64,000 bases of DNA. Origin: Amycolatopsis granulosa (lineage in GTDB: Bacteria > Actinomycetota > Actinomycetes > Mycobacteriales > Pseudonocardiaceae). Positions 25,040 through 34,300 of the stretch are shown one piece after another. Position numbers and translations under genes: made by a program. Position 1 is the stretch's first letter, and each line of letters starts with the position of its first letter. The notes beneath the pieces were generated by a model, which saw only the letters and a program-made list of their open reading frames with translations, was not told the DNA's origin and searched no databases. The stretch covers positions 1,240,001 to 1,304,000 of the forward strand of contig NZ_JAANOV010000001.1 in assembly GCF_011758745.1 (NCBI RefSeq), in the 5' to 3' direction.

Positions 25040-25621
25040 TCAGTGCGGCGGGGCCAGCACCGACTCGATCGTCGCGATCACCACGGCCGGGGCATCGCCC
25101 GGAGGAAGGCGCCCGGCGCGGCTCTCCTCGGCCGCACCGTTGAGGACGTAGTGCACGACGTTCACCAGCCAGTCGGTGGGCAGGTCGGTGCGGAACACGC
25201 CCTGCCGCTGCCCGCGGCGGATCAGGTCCTCGACACGCACGGCGGATTTCCCGTGCAGCTCCCGGATCCGCGCCGCGGGCAGGAGTTCCTCGGCCGCCGC
25301 CAGCAGCTTGGCCGACTCGGCCACCAGCGACCAGCTGGGGGCCAGCAGCCGGGCCATCGCCGCGCGTGCGTCGCCGCCGAGCTCGACCGCGGCCAGCACC
25401 TCCTCGCCCTCCCGGATCGCGTCGGCCAGCGCGGCCTCGACCAGCGCGGCCCGGTTGGGGAAGTGCCCGTACAGCGTCATCCGGCCGACCCCGGCCGCCG
25501 TCACGATCTCGTCGATGCTCGCGCCCGGATCACGGCCGAGGACCTCCCGGGCGGCGGAGACGATGCGGGCGATGCTGCGTTCGGCGTCGGCGCGCCGGCG
25601 CGGTCGTGCGGGAGTGGCCAC
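25040..25621 (-). CDS. TetR-family repressor of the adjacent MFS exporter
   Basis: A 193-residue TetR-type protein. The N-terminal helix-turn-helix reads ASIDEIVTAAGVGRMTLYGH and FPNRAALVEAALADAI; the remainder is an all-helical ligand-binding domain. GTG 25621 sits 6 bases after TAAACT (a -10 form), consistent with a leaderless mRNA. It is divergent from the drug-exporter-like MFS gene, and the intergenic region holds two inverted repeats of identical design, so it most likely represses both itself and the exporter until an exported compound binds. Confidence 0.88.
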   Translation of the reverse strand: MATPARPRRRADAERSIARIVSAAREVLGRDPGASIDEIVTAAGVGRMTLYGHFPNRAALVEAALADAIREGEEVLAAVELGGDARAAMARLLAPSWSLVAESAKLLAAAEELLPAARIRELHGKSAVRVEDLIRRGQRQGVFRTDLPTDWLVNVVHYVLNGAAEESRAGRLPPGDAPAVVIATIESVLAPPH

Positions 25622-25635
25622 CTCCCCAGTTTATC

Positions 25636-25691
25636 TCGTACGGGAATGTACGGGTTAGACTCCCGGTTGTAAGTCGTACCTCGTCGTACGA
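25636..25691. promoter_or_regulatory. Paired TetR operators between tetR and MFS genes
   Basis: Two sites share the layout TCGTAC-n6-GTACGA: 25636-25653 (last base G instead of A) and 25674-25691 (perfect). They are 38 bp apart. The first overlies the promoter region of the regulator gene (-10 TAAACT at 25628-25633). The second lies just downstream of a plus-strand -10 TAGACT (25656-25661) for the exporter. Confidence 0.65.
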
Positions 25692-25709
25692 GTTAACGGG
25701 AGAGAAGCG

Positions 25710-27083
25710 ATGTCGGACACCTACGCACAGCCCGCCGCACACCCGCTGCGGTGGCGCATCCTCGGATTCCTGGGCGTCGCCCAGCTGATGCTGATCCTCG
25801 ACGTCACCGTCGTGGCGATCGCGTTGCCGCACATGGAAACGGACCTGGGCCTGAGCCGGGCCACGATGACCTGGGTGGTCAGCGCGTACACCCTGACCTT
25901 CGGCGGCCTGATGCTGCTCGGCGGGCGGCTGGCCGATCTCCTCGGCGCGAAGCGGATCGCCCTGACCGGCCTGCTGGTCTTCACGGCGGCCTCGCTGGTG
26001 ACCGGGCTGGCCGGGTCGTCCGGCGTGCTGCTGGGCGGCCGGATCGCGCAGGGCGTCGGCGCGGCACTGCTGTCCCCCTCGGCGTTGTCGCTGGTTGTGG
26101 GCCTGTTCGACGGAGAAGAGCGGAACAAGGCGCTCGGCGTGTGGTCGGCGCTGGGTGGCGGGGGTGCGGCCCTCGGCGTGCTGCTGGGCGGGCTGATCAC
26201 CGCCGGTCCCGGATGGCCGTGGGTGTTCTGGATCAACGTGCCGATCGGGCTCGTCATCGTCGTCACCCTCGCGCGGATGCTGCCGCGGGCCGTGGCGGCG
26301 GCGCCGGGCGGCCGCCTGGATGCGCTGGGCGCGCTGCTCGTGACCGCCTCGTCCGGGTCGCTGGTGTACGCCTTGATCCACGCCGGTGACCAGGGGTGGC
26401 TGACCGCCACCACCGGGTGGCTGGTGCTCGCGGCCGCCGTCGGCTACCTCGCCTTCGTCGCCTGGCAGCGCACCACCCGGGCACCGCTGATGGACGTCCG
26501 GCTGCTGGCCCGCCGCCCGGTGGCGACCGGTACGTTCCTCATCCTCATGGCCACGGCCCTGACCGTGGCGGTGTTCTTCCTGGGCACGTTCTACTTCCAG
26601 CACGAGCGCCACTACGGCGCGCTGCCGACCGGGCTGCTGTTCCTGCCGGTCGCCTTGCTGACCATGGCGGGGGCCAACCTCACCGGCAAGGCCCTGGGCC
26701 GCTTCGGCGCGCGTCCGCTCGCGGTGACCGGGCTGCTGATCGCCGCGGCCGGCCTCATCCTGCCCGCAGTGGCGATGCACCCGGCGGTCGTGGCGATCAG
26801 CCTCGCCGTCACCGGCGCCGGAACGGGTGTGCTGTTCGTCGTCGCCTCGGCCACCGCGCTCGGGCAGGTCGCGCCGCACGAGGCCGGGATCGCCTCGGGC
26901 ATCGTGAGCACGTTCCACGAGTTCGGGGCGTCCCTGGGCGCCGCGGTGGTGTCGAGCGTGGCGGCAGCCAGCCTCGTCGCCCAGACGCTGAGCGGGTTCC
27001 GCGGCGGGTTCGTGGTGTTCGCCGTGATCGCGGTGGCGGCCGCGATCGTCGCGGCGGTGCTGGCACCGCGCCGGGCCGCCTAG
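25710..27083 (+). CDS. MFS transporter, DHA2 (drug:H+ antiporter) family
   Basis: A 457-residue integral membrane protein with about 14 helices. The DHA2 fingerprints are present: LDVTVVAIALPHMETDLGLS in helix 1, the loop GGRLADLLGAKR (motif A) and GRIAQGVGAALLSPSALSLV (motif C region). Such pumps export drugs, dyes or biosynthetic products using the proton gradient. ATG 25710 has GGGAGAG upstream. Controlled by the divergent TetR gene through the paired operators in the intergenic region. Confidence 0.9.
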   Translation: MSDTYAQPAAHPLRWRILGFLGVAQLMLILDVTVVAIALPHMETDLGLSRATMTWVVSAYTLTFGGLMLLGGRLADLLGAKRIALTGLLVFTAASLVTGLAGSSGVLLGGRIAQGVGAALLSPSALSLVVGLFDGEERNKALGVWSALGGGGAALGVLLGGLITAGPGWPWVFWINVPIGLVIVVTLARMLPRAVAAAPGGRLDALGALLVTASSGSLVYALIHAGDQGWLTATTGWLVLAAAVGYLAFVAWQRTTRAPLMDVRLLARRPVATGTFLILMATALTVAVFFLGTFYFQHERHYGALPTGLLFLPVALLTMAGANLTGKALGRFGARPLAVTGLLIAAAGLILPAVAMHPAVVAISLAVTGAGTGVLFVVASATALGQVAPHEAGIASGIVSTFHEFGASLGAAVVSSVAAASLVAQTLSGFRGGFVVFAVIAVAAAIVAAVLAPRRAA

Positions 27084-27092
27084 AGTGCGTTC

Positions 27093-27521
27093 GTGGATGA
27101 CAAGCTCTACTCGGTGGACCAGATCGCCGAGATGCTCGGCCTGCACGTCCGTACCGTGCGCGGATACGTGCGGGAGGGGCGGCTGAAAGCGGTGCGGATC
27201 GGCAAGCAGTACCGCATCGCGCGGGACGACCTGGAGGAGTTCACCGGCCGCTCCCCGATGTCGCCGGCCGCCGAGCCGGTGGCGCGGCATTGCCGGGTCG
27301 ACGTGTCGAGCATCGTGGAGATCGACGCGATCAGCGCGGAGCGGGCCGGCCGGGTGACCACGATGCTGATGAGCGCTGCCGCCGCACGCGGCGCGGGCGC
27401 GCGGCAGCTGCGCATCGAGACGGCCTACGACGAGGAGCGGGCGCGCCTGAAGATCGTGGTGCTGGGCAGGCTGGACGACAGCATCGCGGTCCTGCGCCAC
27501 GTCGAGGCGGTGATCTCCTGA
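27093..27521 (+). CDS. Helix-turn-helix (excisionase/MerR-like) DNA-binding protein
   Basis: A 142-residue protein. Residues 1-52 form an HTH_17-type fold (YSVDQIAEMLGLHVRTVRGY then VREGRLKAVRIGKQYRIARD), as in excisionases and MerR-like regulators. The C-terminal about 85 residues form a separate alpha/beta domain (VDVSSIVEIDAISAERAGRV, LKIVVLGRLDDSIAVLRHVE) that may dimerise or bind a ligand. GTG 27093 lies 6 bases after TAGAGT (27081-27086), so the mRNA is probably leaderless with its own promoter despite being only 9 bp from the MFS gene. The target is unknown. Confidence 0.75.
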   Translation: MDDKLYSVDQIAEMLGLHVRTVRGYVREGRLKAVRIGKQYRIARDDLEEFTGRSPMSPAAEPVARHCRVDVSSIVEIDAISAERAGRVTTMLMSAAAARGAGARQLRIETAYDEERARLKIVVLGRLDDSIAVLRHVEAVIS

Positions 27522-27533
27522 ACGACCGCGCGC

Positions 27534-27567
27534 GGAGACCACTGTGGAGACTCGCACGGTGGAGACT
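27534..27567. repeat. Three short direct repeats of GGAGAC[CT]
   Basis: GGAGACC (27534) and GGAGACT (27546 and 27561) are spaced 12 and 15 bases apart between the HTH gene and the flavin reductase-like gene. They could be a regulator site for the latter, but the copies are short and the spacing irregular. Confidence 0.25.
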
Positions 27568-27629
27568 CCTACGGCGGCGCGGCGGGAATTGAACGAGACC
27601 GCCCGCGGCGGGTAAGTTGCGGCACCACC

Positions 27630-28133
27630 ATGACACCACACGACACCGCGCACACCGGCTTCGAGACGGTCGTCGACGCACTGGACTACCCGATGTTCGT
27701 CGTGACCACGACCGACGGGACCCGGCGCGCGGGCTGCCTGATCGGGTTCGCCGCGCAGTGCAGCATCTCCCCGCCGCGCTTCATGGTGTGGCTGTCGAAG
27801 CGCAACCACACCTTCCAGGTCGCCACCGGGGCGTCCACGGTCGCCGTGCACCGCCTCGATGCCTCGGCCACCGGGCTGGCGGAGCTGTTCGGCAGCCACA
27901 CCGGGTTCGACACGGACAAGTTCACCCGGTGCCGCTGGCGGCCCGGGCCCGGCGGCGTGCCCCTGCTCGAGGACTGTCCCGGCTGGTTCGCCGGGGAAAT
28001 CCTGTCCCGGCACGACACCGGTGACCACCTGGGCCTGCTGCTGCGGCCGATCGCCGGCACGACCGCCACCGAGCTGGGCCCGCAGCTCGGCTTCCGGGCC
28101 GTCCGCGACCTGTCCCCCGGCAACGAGCCGTAG
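27630..28133 (+). CDS. Flavin reductase-like domain protein
   Basis: A 167-residue FMN-binding split-barrel protein of the flavin reductase-like family. The fold markers are DYPMFVVTTTDGTRRAGCLIG, FAAQCSISPPRFMVWLSKRN and the GDHLGLLLRPI strand near the end. Members supply reduced flavin to monooxygenases or act as reductases themselves. The partner is not evident here. A -10-like TAAGTT lies 11 bases before the ATG, so the 5' leader is very short. The preceding HTH regulator may control it. Confidence 0.8.
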   Translation: MTPHDTAHTGFETVVDALDYPMFVVTTTDGTRRAGCLIGFAAQCSISPPRFMVWLSKRNHTFQVATGASTVAVHRLDASATGLAELFGSHTGFDTDKFTRCRWRPGPGGVPLLEDCPGWFAGEILSRHDTGDHLGLLLRPIAGTTATELGPQLGFRAVRDLSPGNEP

Positions 28134-28197
28134 CCGGACGCCGCCACGGCACGCGGCGGGGTGAGCACAGGTCCCGACGATCGGCGGGAGGCCGTGT

Positions 28198-28355
28198 TAG
28201 CCTGTCGCCGTGCAGCGCCGTCCGATGTCCTCGCGACTGGTAACCCGGCGCGCCGGCTGAACCCAGGTCGCCGGCGCGCAGCGTTGGCGATCGCGCTCGT
28301 TCTTCGGGACCTGGCCCGGATCCATCCGCTGTCGAGCTTTTCGTGGAGATCCGAC
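28198..28355 (+). promoter_or_regulatory. Possible translation-attenuation leader with a 16-codon leader peptide
   Basis: TAGCCT (28198-28203) is a good -10; seven bases on, GTG 28210 opens a 16-codon frame (VQRRPMSSRLVTRRAG) ending at TGA 28258-28260. Its last codons form the 5' arm of a perfect 10-bp stem (28248-28257 with 28270-28279), whose 12-base loop starts with the stop codon. An alternative stem CCAGGTC (28263-28269) with GACCTGG (28308-28314) uses that loop. Ribosome position on the leader frame could choose between them and thereby control the downstream gene at 28356. Confidence 0.45.
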
Positions 28356-28631
28356 ATGTCCATCAGCTTCGCCACCCCCGCCCCGCGTCCGTCCCTGCTC
28401 GTCCGGCGCCGCATCGCCACCTACTTCACCGGCGGGGTCGAGCAGGTTCCCGCCCTCGTCGGCGCCCTCGCGCAGCAGGGGCGGACGGTGCACGAGCTCT
28501 CGGTCGACATCCGCGACGGCGTGCGGGAGAGCAGCATGGTCTGCGCCGTCCTGCTGCCCGGCGAGGAGATCGGCCTGCTGCTGTCCCGGTTGCGTGAGCT
28601 GCCCGGGGTCGTTTCGGCCGAACTGGCGTGA
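28356..28631 (+). CDS. Small ACT-like regulatory protein
   Basis: A 91-residue protein with a beta-alpha-beta-beta-alpha-beta pattern: RRIATYFTGGVEQVPALVGA, LAQQGRTVHELSVDIRD, ESSMVCAVLLPGEEIGLLLS, RLRELPGVVSAELA. This resembles stand-alone ACT domains (amino-acid-binding regulatory folds), although identity is too low to assert by eye. ATG 28356 has GGAG upstream. It lies between a leader with possible attenuation structure and the leader of the ABC-F gene. What it senses is unknown. Confidence 0.6.
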   Translation: MSISFATPAPRPSLLVRRRIATYFTGGVEQVPALVGALAQQGRTVHELSVDIRDGVRESSMVCAVLLPGEEIGLLLSRLRELPGVVSAELA

Positions 28632-28642
28632 CCGCCGGCTGC

Positions 28643-28802
28643 TAGGATCATGGTGACCGAGAACCGTGAGCGGGGAATTGCGACGTGGTGAGTGACGACG
28701 ACATCTCCGGGTGAGCCCCGGAGATAGCCCGGCCGCCGGCGGCAGTGCCGCCGCGGTCATGTCGTCGTCCCCGTTCCACCACACCCTTCCGAGGTTGTTC
28801 TC
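28643..28802 (+). promoter_or_regulatory. Structured 5' leader with short upstream ORF for the ABC-F gene
   Basis: TAGGAT (28643-28648) is a -10 candidate. A short frame GTG 28685 to TGA 28714 (VVSDDDISG), with GGGGA upstream, follows. Three stems are possible. P1 pairs 28694-28704 (GACGACGACAT) with 28759-28769, 11 bp perfect. P2 pairs 28703-28711 with 28717-28725, 9 bp, with the upstream-ORF stop in its loop. P3 pairs 28737-28743 with 28747-28753. A ribosome on the short ORF would occupy the 5' strand of P1. This is the architecture expected for antibiotic-responsive control of ABC-F resistance genes. Confidence 0.5.
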
Positions 28803-30422
28803 ATGTCTTCCGACGCTCGCGTCGTCGTGTCCGCGCTGTCCTTCTCCTGGCCGGACGGCACGCCGGTCTTCGACCAGCTGTCCCTCACCGTCCCGGACGG
28901 GCGCACCGGCCTGGTCGCCCCGAACGGTGCCGGGAAATCCACCCTGCTCCGGCTGATCGCCGGCGAGCTCGAACCGGCCGCGGGCAGCGTGTCCGTGGAC
29001 GGGCTGCTCGGCTACCTGCCCCAGGACCTGCCGCTGACCGGCGACCGCACCGTGTCCGAGGTCCTCGGCATCGACCCGGTCCTGCGCGCCCTGGCCGCGG
29101 TCGAGGCCGGGGACGCGGACGAGCGGCACTTCACCACGATCGGCACCGACTGGGACATCGAGGAGCGCACGCACGCCCAGCTCGACCGGCTCGGCCTCGG
29201 CGACGTCGCGCTGGACCGGCGACTGGGCACCCTCAGCGGCGGCCAGGTCGTGTCCCTCGGGCTCGCCGCCCAGCTGCTCGCCCAGCCCGACGTGCTGCTG
29301 CTCGACGAACCCACCAACAACCTCGACCTCGAGGCGCGCCGCCGCCTGCACGCCGTCCTCGGCGACTGGACCGGGTGCCTGCTGGTGGTCAGCCACGACC
29401 GCACCCTGCTGGACGGCATGGACCGCATCGCCGAGCTCGGCTCCGGCGAGGTCCGGTTCTACGGCGGCACCTTCACCGACTACGAGCGCGCGGTCCAGGC
29501 CGAGCGCGAGGTGGCGGAGAAGAACATCCGCACCGCCGAGGCGGAGGTCAAGCGCGAGAAGCGCGACCGGCAGCAGGCCCGCGAACGCGCGGCACGCCGG
29601 GCGGGCACCGCGCAGCGCAACGCCGCCGACGCGGGGCTGCCCAAGATCCTCATGGGCGCGCGGAAGCGCCGGGCGCAGGAGTCCGCGGGCAAGGCCGACG
29701 ACACCCACGCCGCCCGCATGAGCGCGGCGAAGGCGAAGCTGGACCAGGCCGAGCGGTCGCTGCGGGACGACGACAAGATCGTGCTGGAGCTCCCGCGGAC
29801 CGCCGTCCCGGCCGGCCGGACGCTGTTCCTCGGCGAGGGCCTGCGCAAGCGGGACCTGTTCGGGTCCGGTGTGGACCTCGCGGTGCGCGGGCCGGAACGC
29901 ATCGCGCTGACCGGGCCCAACGGTTCCGGCAAGTCCACGCTGCTGCGGATCGTCACCGGCGATCTCGACCCCGACGAGGGGACGACCAGGCGCGCCGACG
30001 GCCGGGTCGCATACCTGTCCCAGCGCCTGGACCTGCTCGACGACGACCGCTCGGTGGCGGAGAACCTGGCCGGCCGGGCGCCCGGGATGCTGCCCGCGGA
30101 CCGGATGAACCTGCTGGCCCGCTTCCTGTTCCGCGGGCAGCGGGCGCACCTGCCGGTCCGCGTCCTCTCCGGCGGTGAACGGCTGCGGGCGACCCTGGCG
30201 TGCGTCCTGTTCGCCGAGCCGGCGCCACAGCTGTTGCTGCTGGACGAGCCGACCAACAACCTGGACCTGGTGAGCACCACGCAACTGGAGGTTGCGCTGA
30301 ACGCCTACCAGGGCGCGTTCGTCGTGGTCAGCCACGACGAACGGTTCCTGGCCGGGATCGGGATCACGCGCCACCTCCGCCTCGACGGCGGGCGCCTGCT
30401 GGAGAGCTCGCCGCGGAGCTGA
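28803..30422 (+). CDS. ABC-F family ATPase (ribosome-protection type)
   Basis: Soluble protein of 539 residues with two ATPase cassettes and no membrane part. Walker A motifs are APNGAGKST and GPNGSGKST, signatures LSGGQ and LSGGE, and both Walker B motifs LLLDEPTNNLDL. The interdomain linker (about 230-330) is Arg/Lys/Glu-rich and helical. ABC-F proteins bind the ribosomal E site; some remove antibiotics from the peptidyl-transferase centre, others act in translation quality control. The upstream leader with a short ORF favours a resistance role. ATG 28803 has GAGG eight bases upstream. Confidence 0.9.
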   Translation: MSSDARVVVSALSFSWPDGTPVFDQLSLTVPDGRTGLVAPNGAGKSTLLRLIAGELEPAAGSVSVDGLLGYLPQDLPLTGDRTVSEVLGIDPVLRALAAVEAGDADERHFTTIGTDWDIEERTHAQLDRLGLGDVALDRRLGTLSGGQVVSLGLAAQLLAQPDVLLLDEPTNNLDLEARRRLHAVLGDWTGCLLVVSHDRTLLDGMDRIAELGSGEVRFYGGTFTDYERAVQAEREVAEKNIRTAEAEVKREKRDRQQARERAARRAGTAQRNAADAGLPKILMGARKRRAQESAGKADDTHAARMSAAKAKLDQAERSLRDDDKIVLELPRTAVPAGRTLFLGEGLRKRDLFGSGVDLAVRGPERIALTGPNGSGKSTLLRIVTGDLDPDEGTTRRADGRVAYLSQRLDLLDDDRSVAENLAGRAPGMLPADRMNLLARFLFRGQRAHLPVRVLSGGERLRATLACVLFAEPAPQLLLLDEPTNNLDLVSTTQLEVALNAYQGAFVVVSHDERFLAGIGITRHLRLDGGRLLESSPRS

Positions 30423-30495
30423 GATCACCGGCCGGCGGTGGTGTCACATCCGCGCGCCGGCCGGTGTCTGCATGGCGGCACCCGGAGGAGGAACC

Positions 30496-31356
30496 GTGAC
30501 CGACCCGTTCGTCAGGCACCGCAGCCTGCTGTTCACCGTGGCCTACGAGATGCTCGGCTCGGCTGCCGACGCGGAGGACGTCGTGCAGGAAACCTGGCTG
30601 CGCTGGGCCGAGGTCGACCAGGCACAGGTGACCCAGCCACGTGCCTACCTGGTCCGCGTGGTGACGCGGCAGGCGCTGAACCGGTTGCGGTCGCTGTCCC
30701 GGCGGCGCGAGGACTACGTCGGCGAGTGGCTGCCCGAACCGCTGCTCACCACACCCGACGTGGCCGAGGACGTGGAGCTGGCCGAGAACGTCTCGATCGC
30801 GATGCTCACGGTGCTGGAAACCCTCGGTCCGGTCGAGCGGGCGGTGTTCGTGCTGCACGAGGTGTTCGGCACGCCCTACGCCGAGATCGCCGAGACGTTG
30901 GGCAAGAGCCCGGCGGCGGTGCGGCAGATCGGGCACCGCGCCCGCGAGCACGTCGCCGCGCGGCGACCGCGGATGCGGGTCGACCGGACCGAGCAGCAGG
31001 CGGCCGTCGACTCGTTCCTGGCGGCCGTCTCCAGCGGCGACGTGCAGGCGCTGATGGCGGTGCTGGCGCCGGACGTGGTGGTGATCTCCGACGGCGGGGG
31101 TATCGCGCCGGCCGCGCGCAAACCGGTCGTCGGCGCCGAGCTGGTGGCCACGTTGCTCGCCCGCGGCGCGGCGCGCACCGGGTTCACCGCGAGCGCCACC
31201 TGGGTCAACGGCATGCCGGGGGTGCGGCTGGACGTGGACGGGTCGGCCGCCGCGCTGAGCCTGGTCGTCGCCGAGGGCCGGATCACCCGGATCTACGGGA
31301 TCAGCAACCCGCACAAGCTGGGCCGGCTGGACCGCGTCGCCGAGCTGCGCCGCTGA
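30496..31356 (+). CDS. ECF-type RNA polymerase sigma factor with SnoaL-like C-terminal domain (SigJ/ECF41-like)
   Basis: A 286-residue sigma factor. Region 2 (RHRSLLFTVAYEMLGSAADA then EDVVQETWLRW) and region 4 (LGPVERAVFVLHEVFGTPYA then EIAETLGKSPAAVRQIGHRA) are clear. The C-terminal about 110 residues form a SnoaL_2/NTF2-like domain (VDSFLAAVSSGDVQALMAVL, GRITRIYGISNPHKL), which in the ECF41 group modulates activity in place of a separate anti-sigma factor. GTG 30496 is preceded by GGAGGAACC. No typical ECF41 partner (carboxymuconolactone decarboxylase or oxidoreductase) is adjacent. Confidence 0.88.
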   Translation: MTDPFVRHRSLLFTVAYEMLGSAADAEDVVQETWLRWAEVDQAQVTQPRAYLVRVVTRQALNRLRSLSRRREDYVGEWLPEPLLTTPDVAEDVELAENVSIAMLTVLETLGPVERAVFVLHEVFGTPYAEIAETLGKSPAAVRQIGHRAREHVAARRPRMRVDRTEQQAAVDSFLAAVSSGDVQALMAVLAPDVVVISDGGGIAPAARKPVVGAELVATLLARGAARTGFTASATWVNGMPGVRLDVDGSAAALSLVVAEGRITRIYGISNPHKLGRLDRVAELRR

Positions 31357-31376
31357 GCCGCTTCCCAGCACGCGCC

Positions 31377-34300
31377 CTACCGGGGCGCCGGGCGGGCGAA
31401 GGGGAACGCGAGGCTCTGCCGGATCGAGGCGCCGGTGAGCATCATGACCAGGCGGTCGATCCCGAGGCCCAGGCCGCCGGTGGGCGGCATGCCGTGCTCG
31501 AGGGCGAGCAGGAAGTCCTCGTCGAGCTCCATGGCCTCGATGTCGCCGCTCGCCGCGCGCAGCGACTGCTCCTCCAGGCGGCGGCGCTGCTCCAGCGGAT
31601 CGGTCAGCTCGGTGTAGGCGGTGCCGATCTCCGCCCCGAACGCGATCAGGTCCCACCGCTCGGCCAGCCGCGGGTCGAGCCGGTGCGGGCGGGTGAGCGG
31701 CGAGGTGTCGGCCGGGTAGTCGATGTAGAAGGTCGGCTCCACCGTGGCCGGTTCCACCAGGTGCTCGAACGCCCTGCCGACCAGGTCACCGTGCCCGGCC
31801 TCGTCCACCGCCGGCACGCCGGCGGCATGGCACCAGGCACGCAGCTGTTCGGCCGGGGTGTCCGGGGTGACGGTTTCCCCCAGGGCGGCCGACACCGCGT
31901 CGTACACCCGCACCACCGGCCACTGGCCGGAGAGGTCGACCTCACCGAGGTCCGGGCGGCACGCGACCGGTTTCCCGTACGCCGCCACGGCGGCTTCCTG
32001 GATCAGCGACCGGGCCAGCGCGCGCATGGTCTCGTAGTCGGCGTAGGCCTGGTACGCCTCCAGCATCGTGAACTCGGGGTTGTGCGTGGCGTCCACACCC
32101 TCGTTGCGGAAGTTGCGGTTGAGCTCGAACACCCGGTCCACCCCGGCCACGCACAGCCGCTTGAGGTACAGCTCCGGCGCGATCCGCAGGTACATCCGCA
32201 TGTCGTAGGCGTTGATGTGGGTGACGAACGGGCGGGCGTTGGCCCCGCCGTGCACGGCCTGCAGCATCGGGGTCTCCACCTCGAGGAACCCGTGCGCCTG
32301 CAGACCCTCACGCACCGAGCGCACCACGGCGCTGCGCAGGCGCAGCATCTCCGCCGACGCCGGGTTGACGATCAGGTCCAGGTAGCGCTGCCGCACGCGG
32401 GTCTCCGGATCGGCGAGCCCCTTCCGCTTGTCCGGCAACGGATGCAGGCACTTCGCCGTCACCGTCCAGTCGGAAACCAGCACCGACAGCTCACCGCGCC
32501 GGGAGGTCACCACCTCGCCGACGGCGCCGACGTGGTCGCCGAGATCGACCCCGTCCCGCCACAGCGGGTCGTCGCCGAGCATCAGCTGGAGCTGGGCCTC
32601 GCCGTCCTGCAGCCGCGCGAAGCAGATGCCGCCGAGGTCCCGGATCGCCATCACCCGGCCGGCCACCCGCACCTTGTGCCCGGTGCGGGTGTCCGGCGGC
32701 AGCCCGTCGAACCCGGCGCGGATCTCGCGCAGCGACGTGTCCCGGTCGAACCCGGCCGGGTACGGGTCGACCCCGGCGTGCCGCAACCGGTCCAGCTTGG
32801 CGACGCGGACCCGCACCTGCTCGGGCCGGCGCACCGGGCGGGTCTCCGGCCGCGCCGCCTCGATCTCACGCAGCCGAACCAGGAACTCCTCGCCGACGCC
32901 CTCGGCCGAGATCGCCCGGTGCCGGGCGCCGCCGGGCAGGAACCCCTCCAGCGCGGCGGCGACCAGACCGATGCGGCCCAGCCCGCGCGCGGCGCGGTAG
33001 CACAGGAACCGCGGTTCCCAGTCCGGCCCGTACTTGGCGTTGGACCGGTAGAGCGACTCGAGCTGGAAGAACCGGGACGCCACGCCGAGCACCGCGCGCC
33101 AGGCGCGCAGCACCGGACCGGCGCCGATCCGCTCACCGGCCGCGAACACGGCGCGGAACATGGCGAAGTTCAGCGACACGCGCTGCACGCCCAGCTGCGC
33201 CGCGGCGAGCACGAGCTGCACGATCATGTACTCGTTGAGCCCGTTGTCGGCCGTGCGGTCGCGCCGCATCAGGTCCAGCGACAGGCCACGCCGCCCCCAC
33301 GGCACGAACGACAACAGCCCGCGCAGCCGCCCCTCCGCGTCGAACGCCTCGACCATCACGCACCGGCCGTCCGCGGGGTCGCCCAGCCGGGACAGCGCCA
33401 TCGAGAACCCGCGCTCGGTACCGGCGTCGCGCCACCGCTGCGCGTGCACCAGCAGTTCGTCCATTTCGGACCGCGGGATGTCGGCGTGCCGGCGGATCCG
33501 CACCGTGTACCCGGCGCGCTCGATGCGCCGCGCCGCCTGCCGGACCGACCGGCGGTGCGGCCCGGACAGGCTGAAGTCACGGATGTCCAGGATGGCCTCG
33601 TCGCCGAGTTCGAGGGCCTTCATGCCGGCGCGCACGTAGGCACGGGCGCCGCGTTCGCTGGCACCCAGCACCCCGGTGACCCAGCCGTAGGTGTGCGCCT
33701 GGGCCAGCCACGCCTGGATCGCCTGCCCCCAGGCCGCCGGGTCGCCGACCGGGTCGGCACTGGCGATGCTGGCGCCGCCCAGCACGCGGTAGGTCACCGC
33801 GGCCCGGCCGCCGGGCGCGAAGACCACCGACTTGTCCCGCCGGGTGGCGAAGTAGCCCAGCGAGTCGTCGTCGCCGTGCTCGGCCAGCAACGCGCGCAGC
33901 CGCAGCTCGTCGGCGTCGGTGCGGCGCTGCTGCACGTGCACACCGCGGAAGAACACCCACAGGGTGGCGACCGCGGAGCAGGTGGCGCCGAGGTCGAGCA
34001 GCGCGTCGATCCACCCCGGGCCCTCGCGCACACCCAGCCGCCGCAGCTGCAGCAGCTCACCGGTGGAGTGGTTGACCGACCACAGGAACGCGTCGCCGAG
34101 GCCGGAGAGCGTGCCGGGGAACACCTCGAGCAGGCCCCACCCGAGGAGGATCGTCGCGCCGAACCCGGCCACGCCCACGACGAGCGCGTGCCTCCAGGCC
34201 CCGGGCGCCAGGCGGGCGGGAAACGCCGGGCGCAGTGCCAGCAGCAGCACGATCAGGGCGACGGCGACGACCTCCGCGCCGGTCAGCGCCCACAGCGTGG

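Noticed and set aside
25040..25621. Idea that this TetR gene is KstR for the 62416 box
   Set aside because: Its own operators (TCGTAC-n6-GTACGA) differ from the KstR consensus and it is paired with a drug exporter.
28161..28355. N-terminal extension of the ACT-like small protein
   Set aside because: The extension lacks homology and a ribosome-binding site; ATG 28356 has GGAG, and the region carries leader features in another frame.
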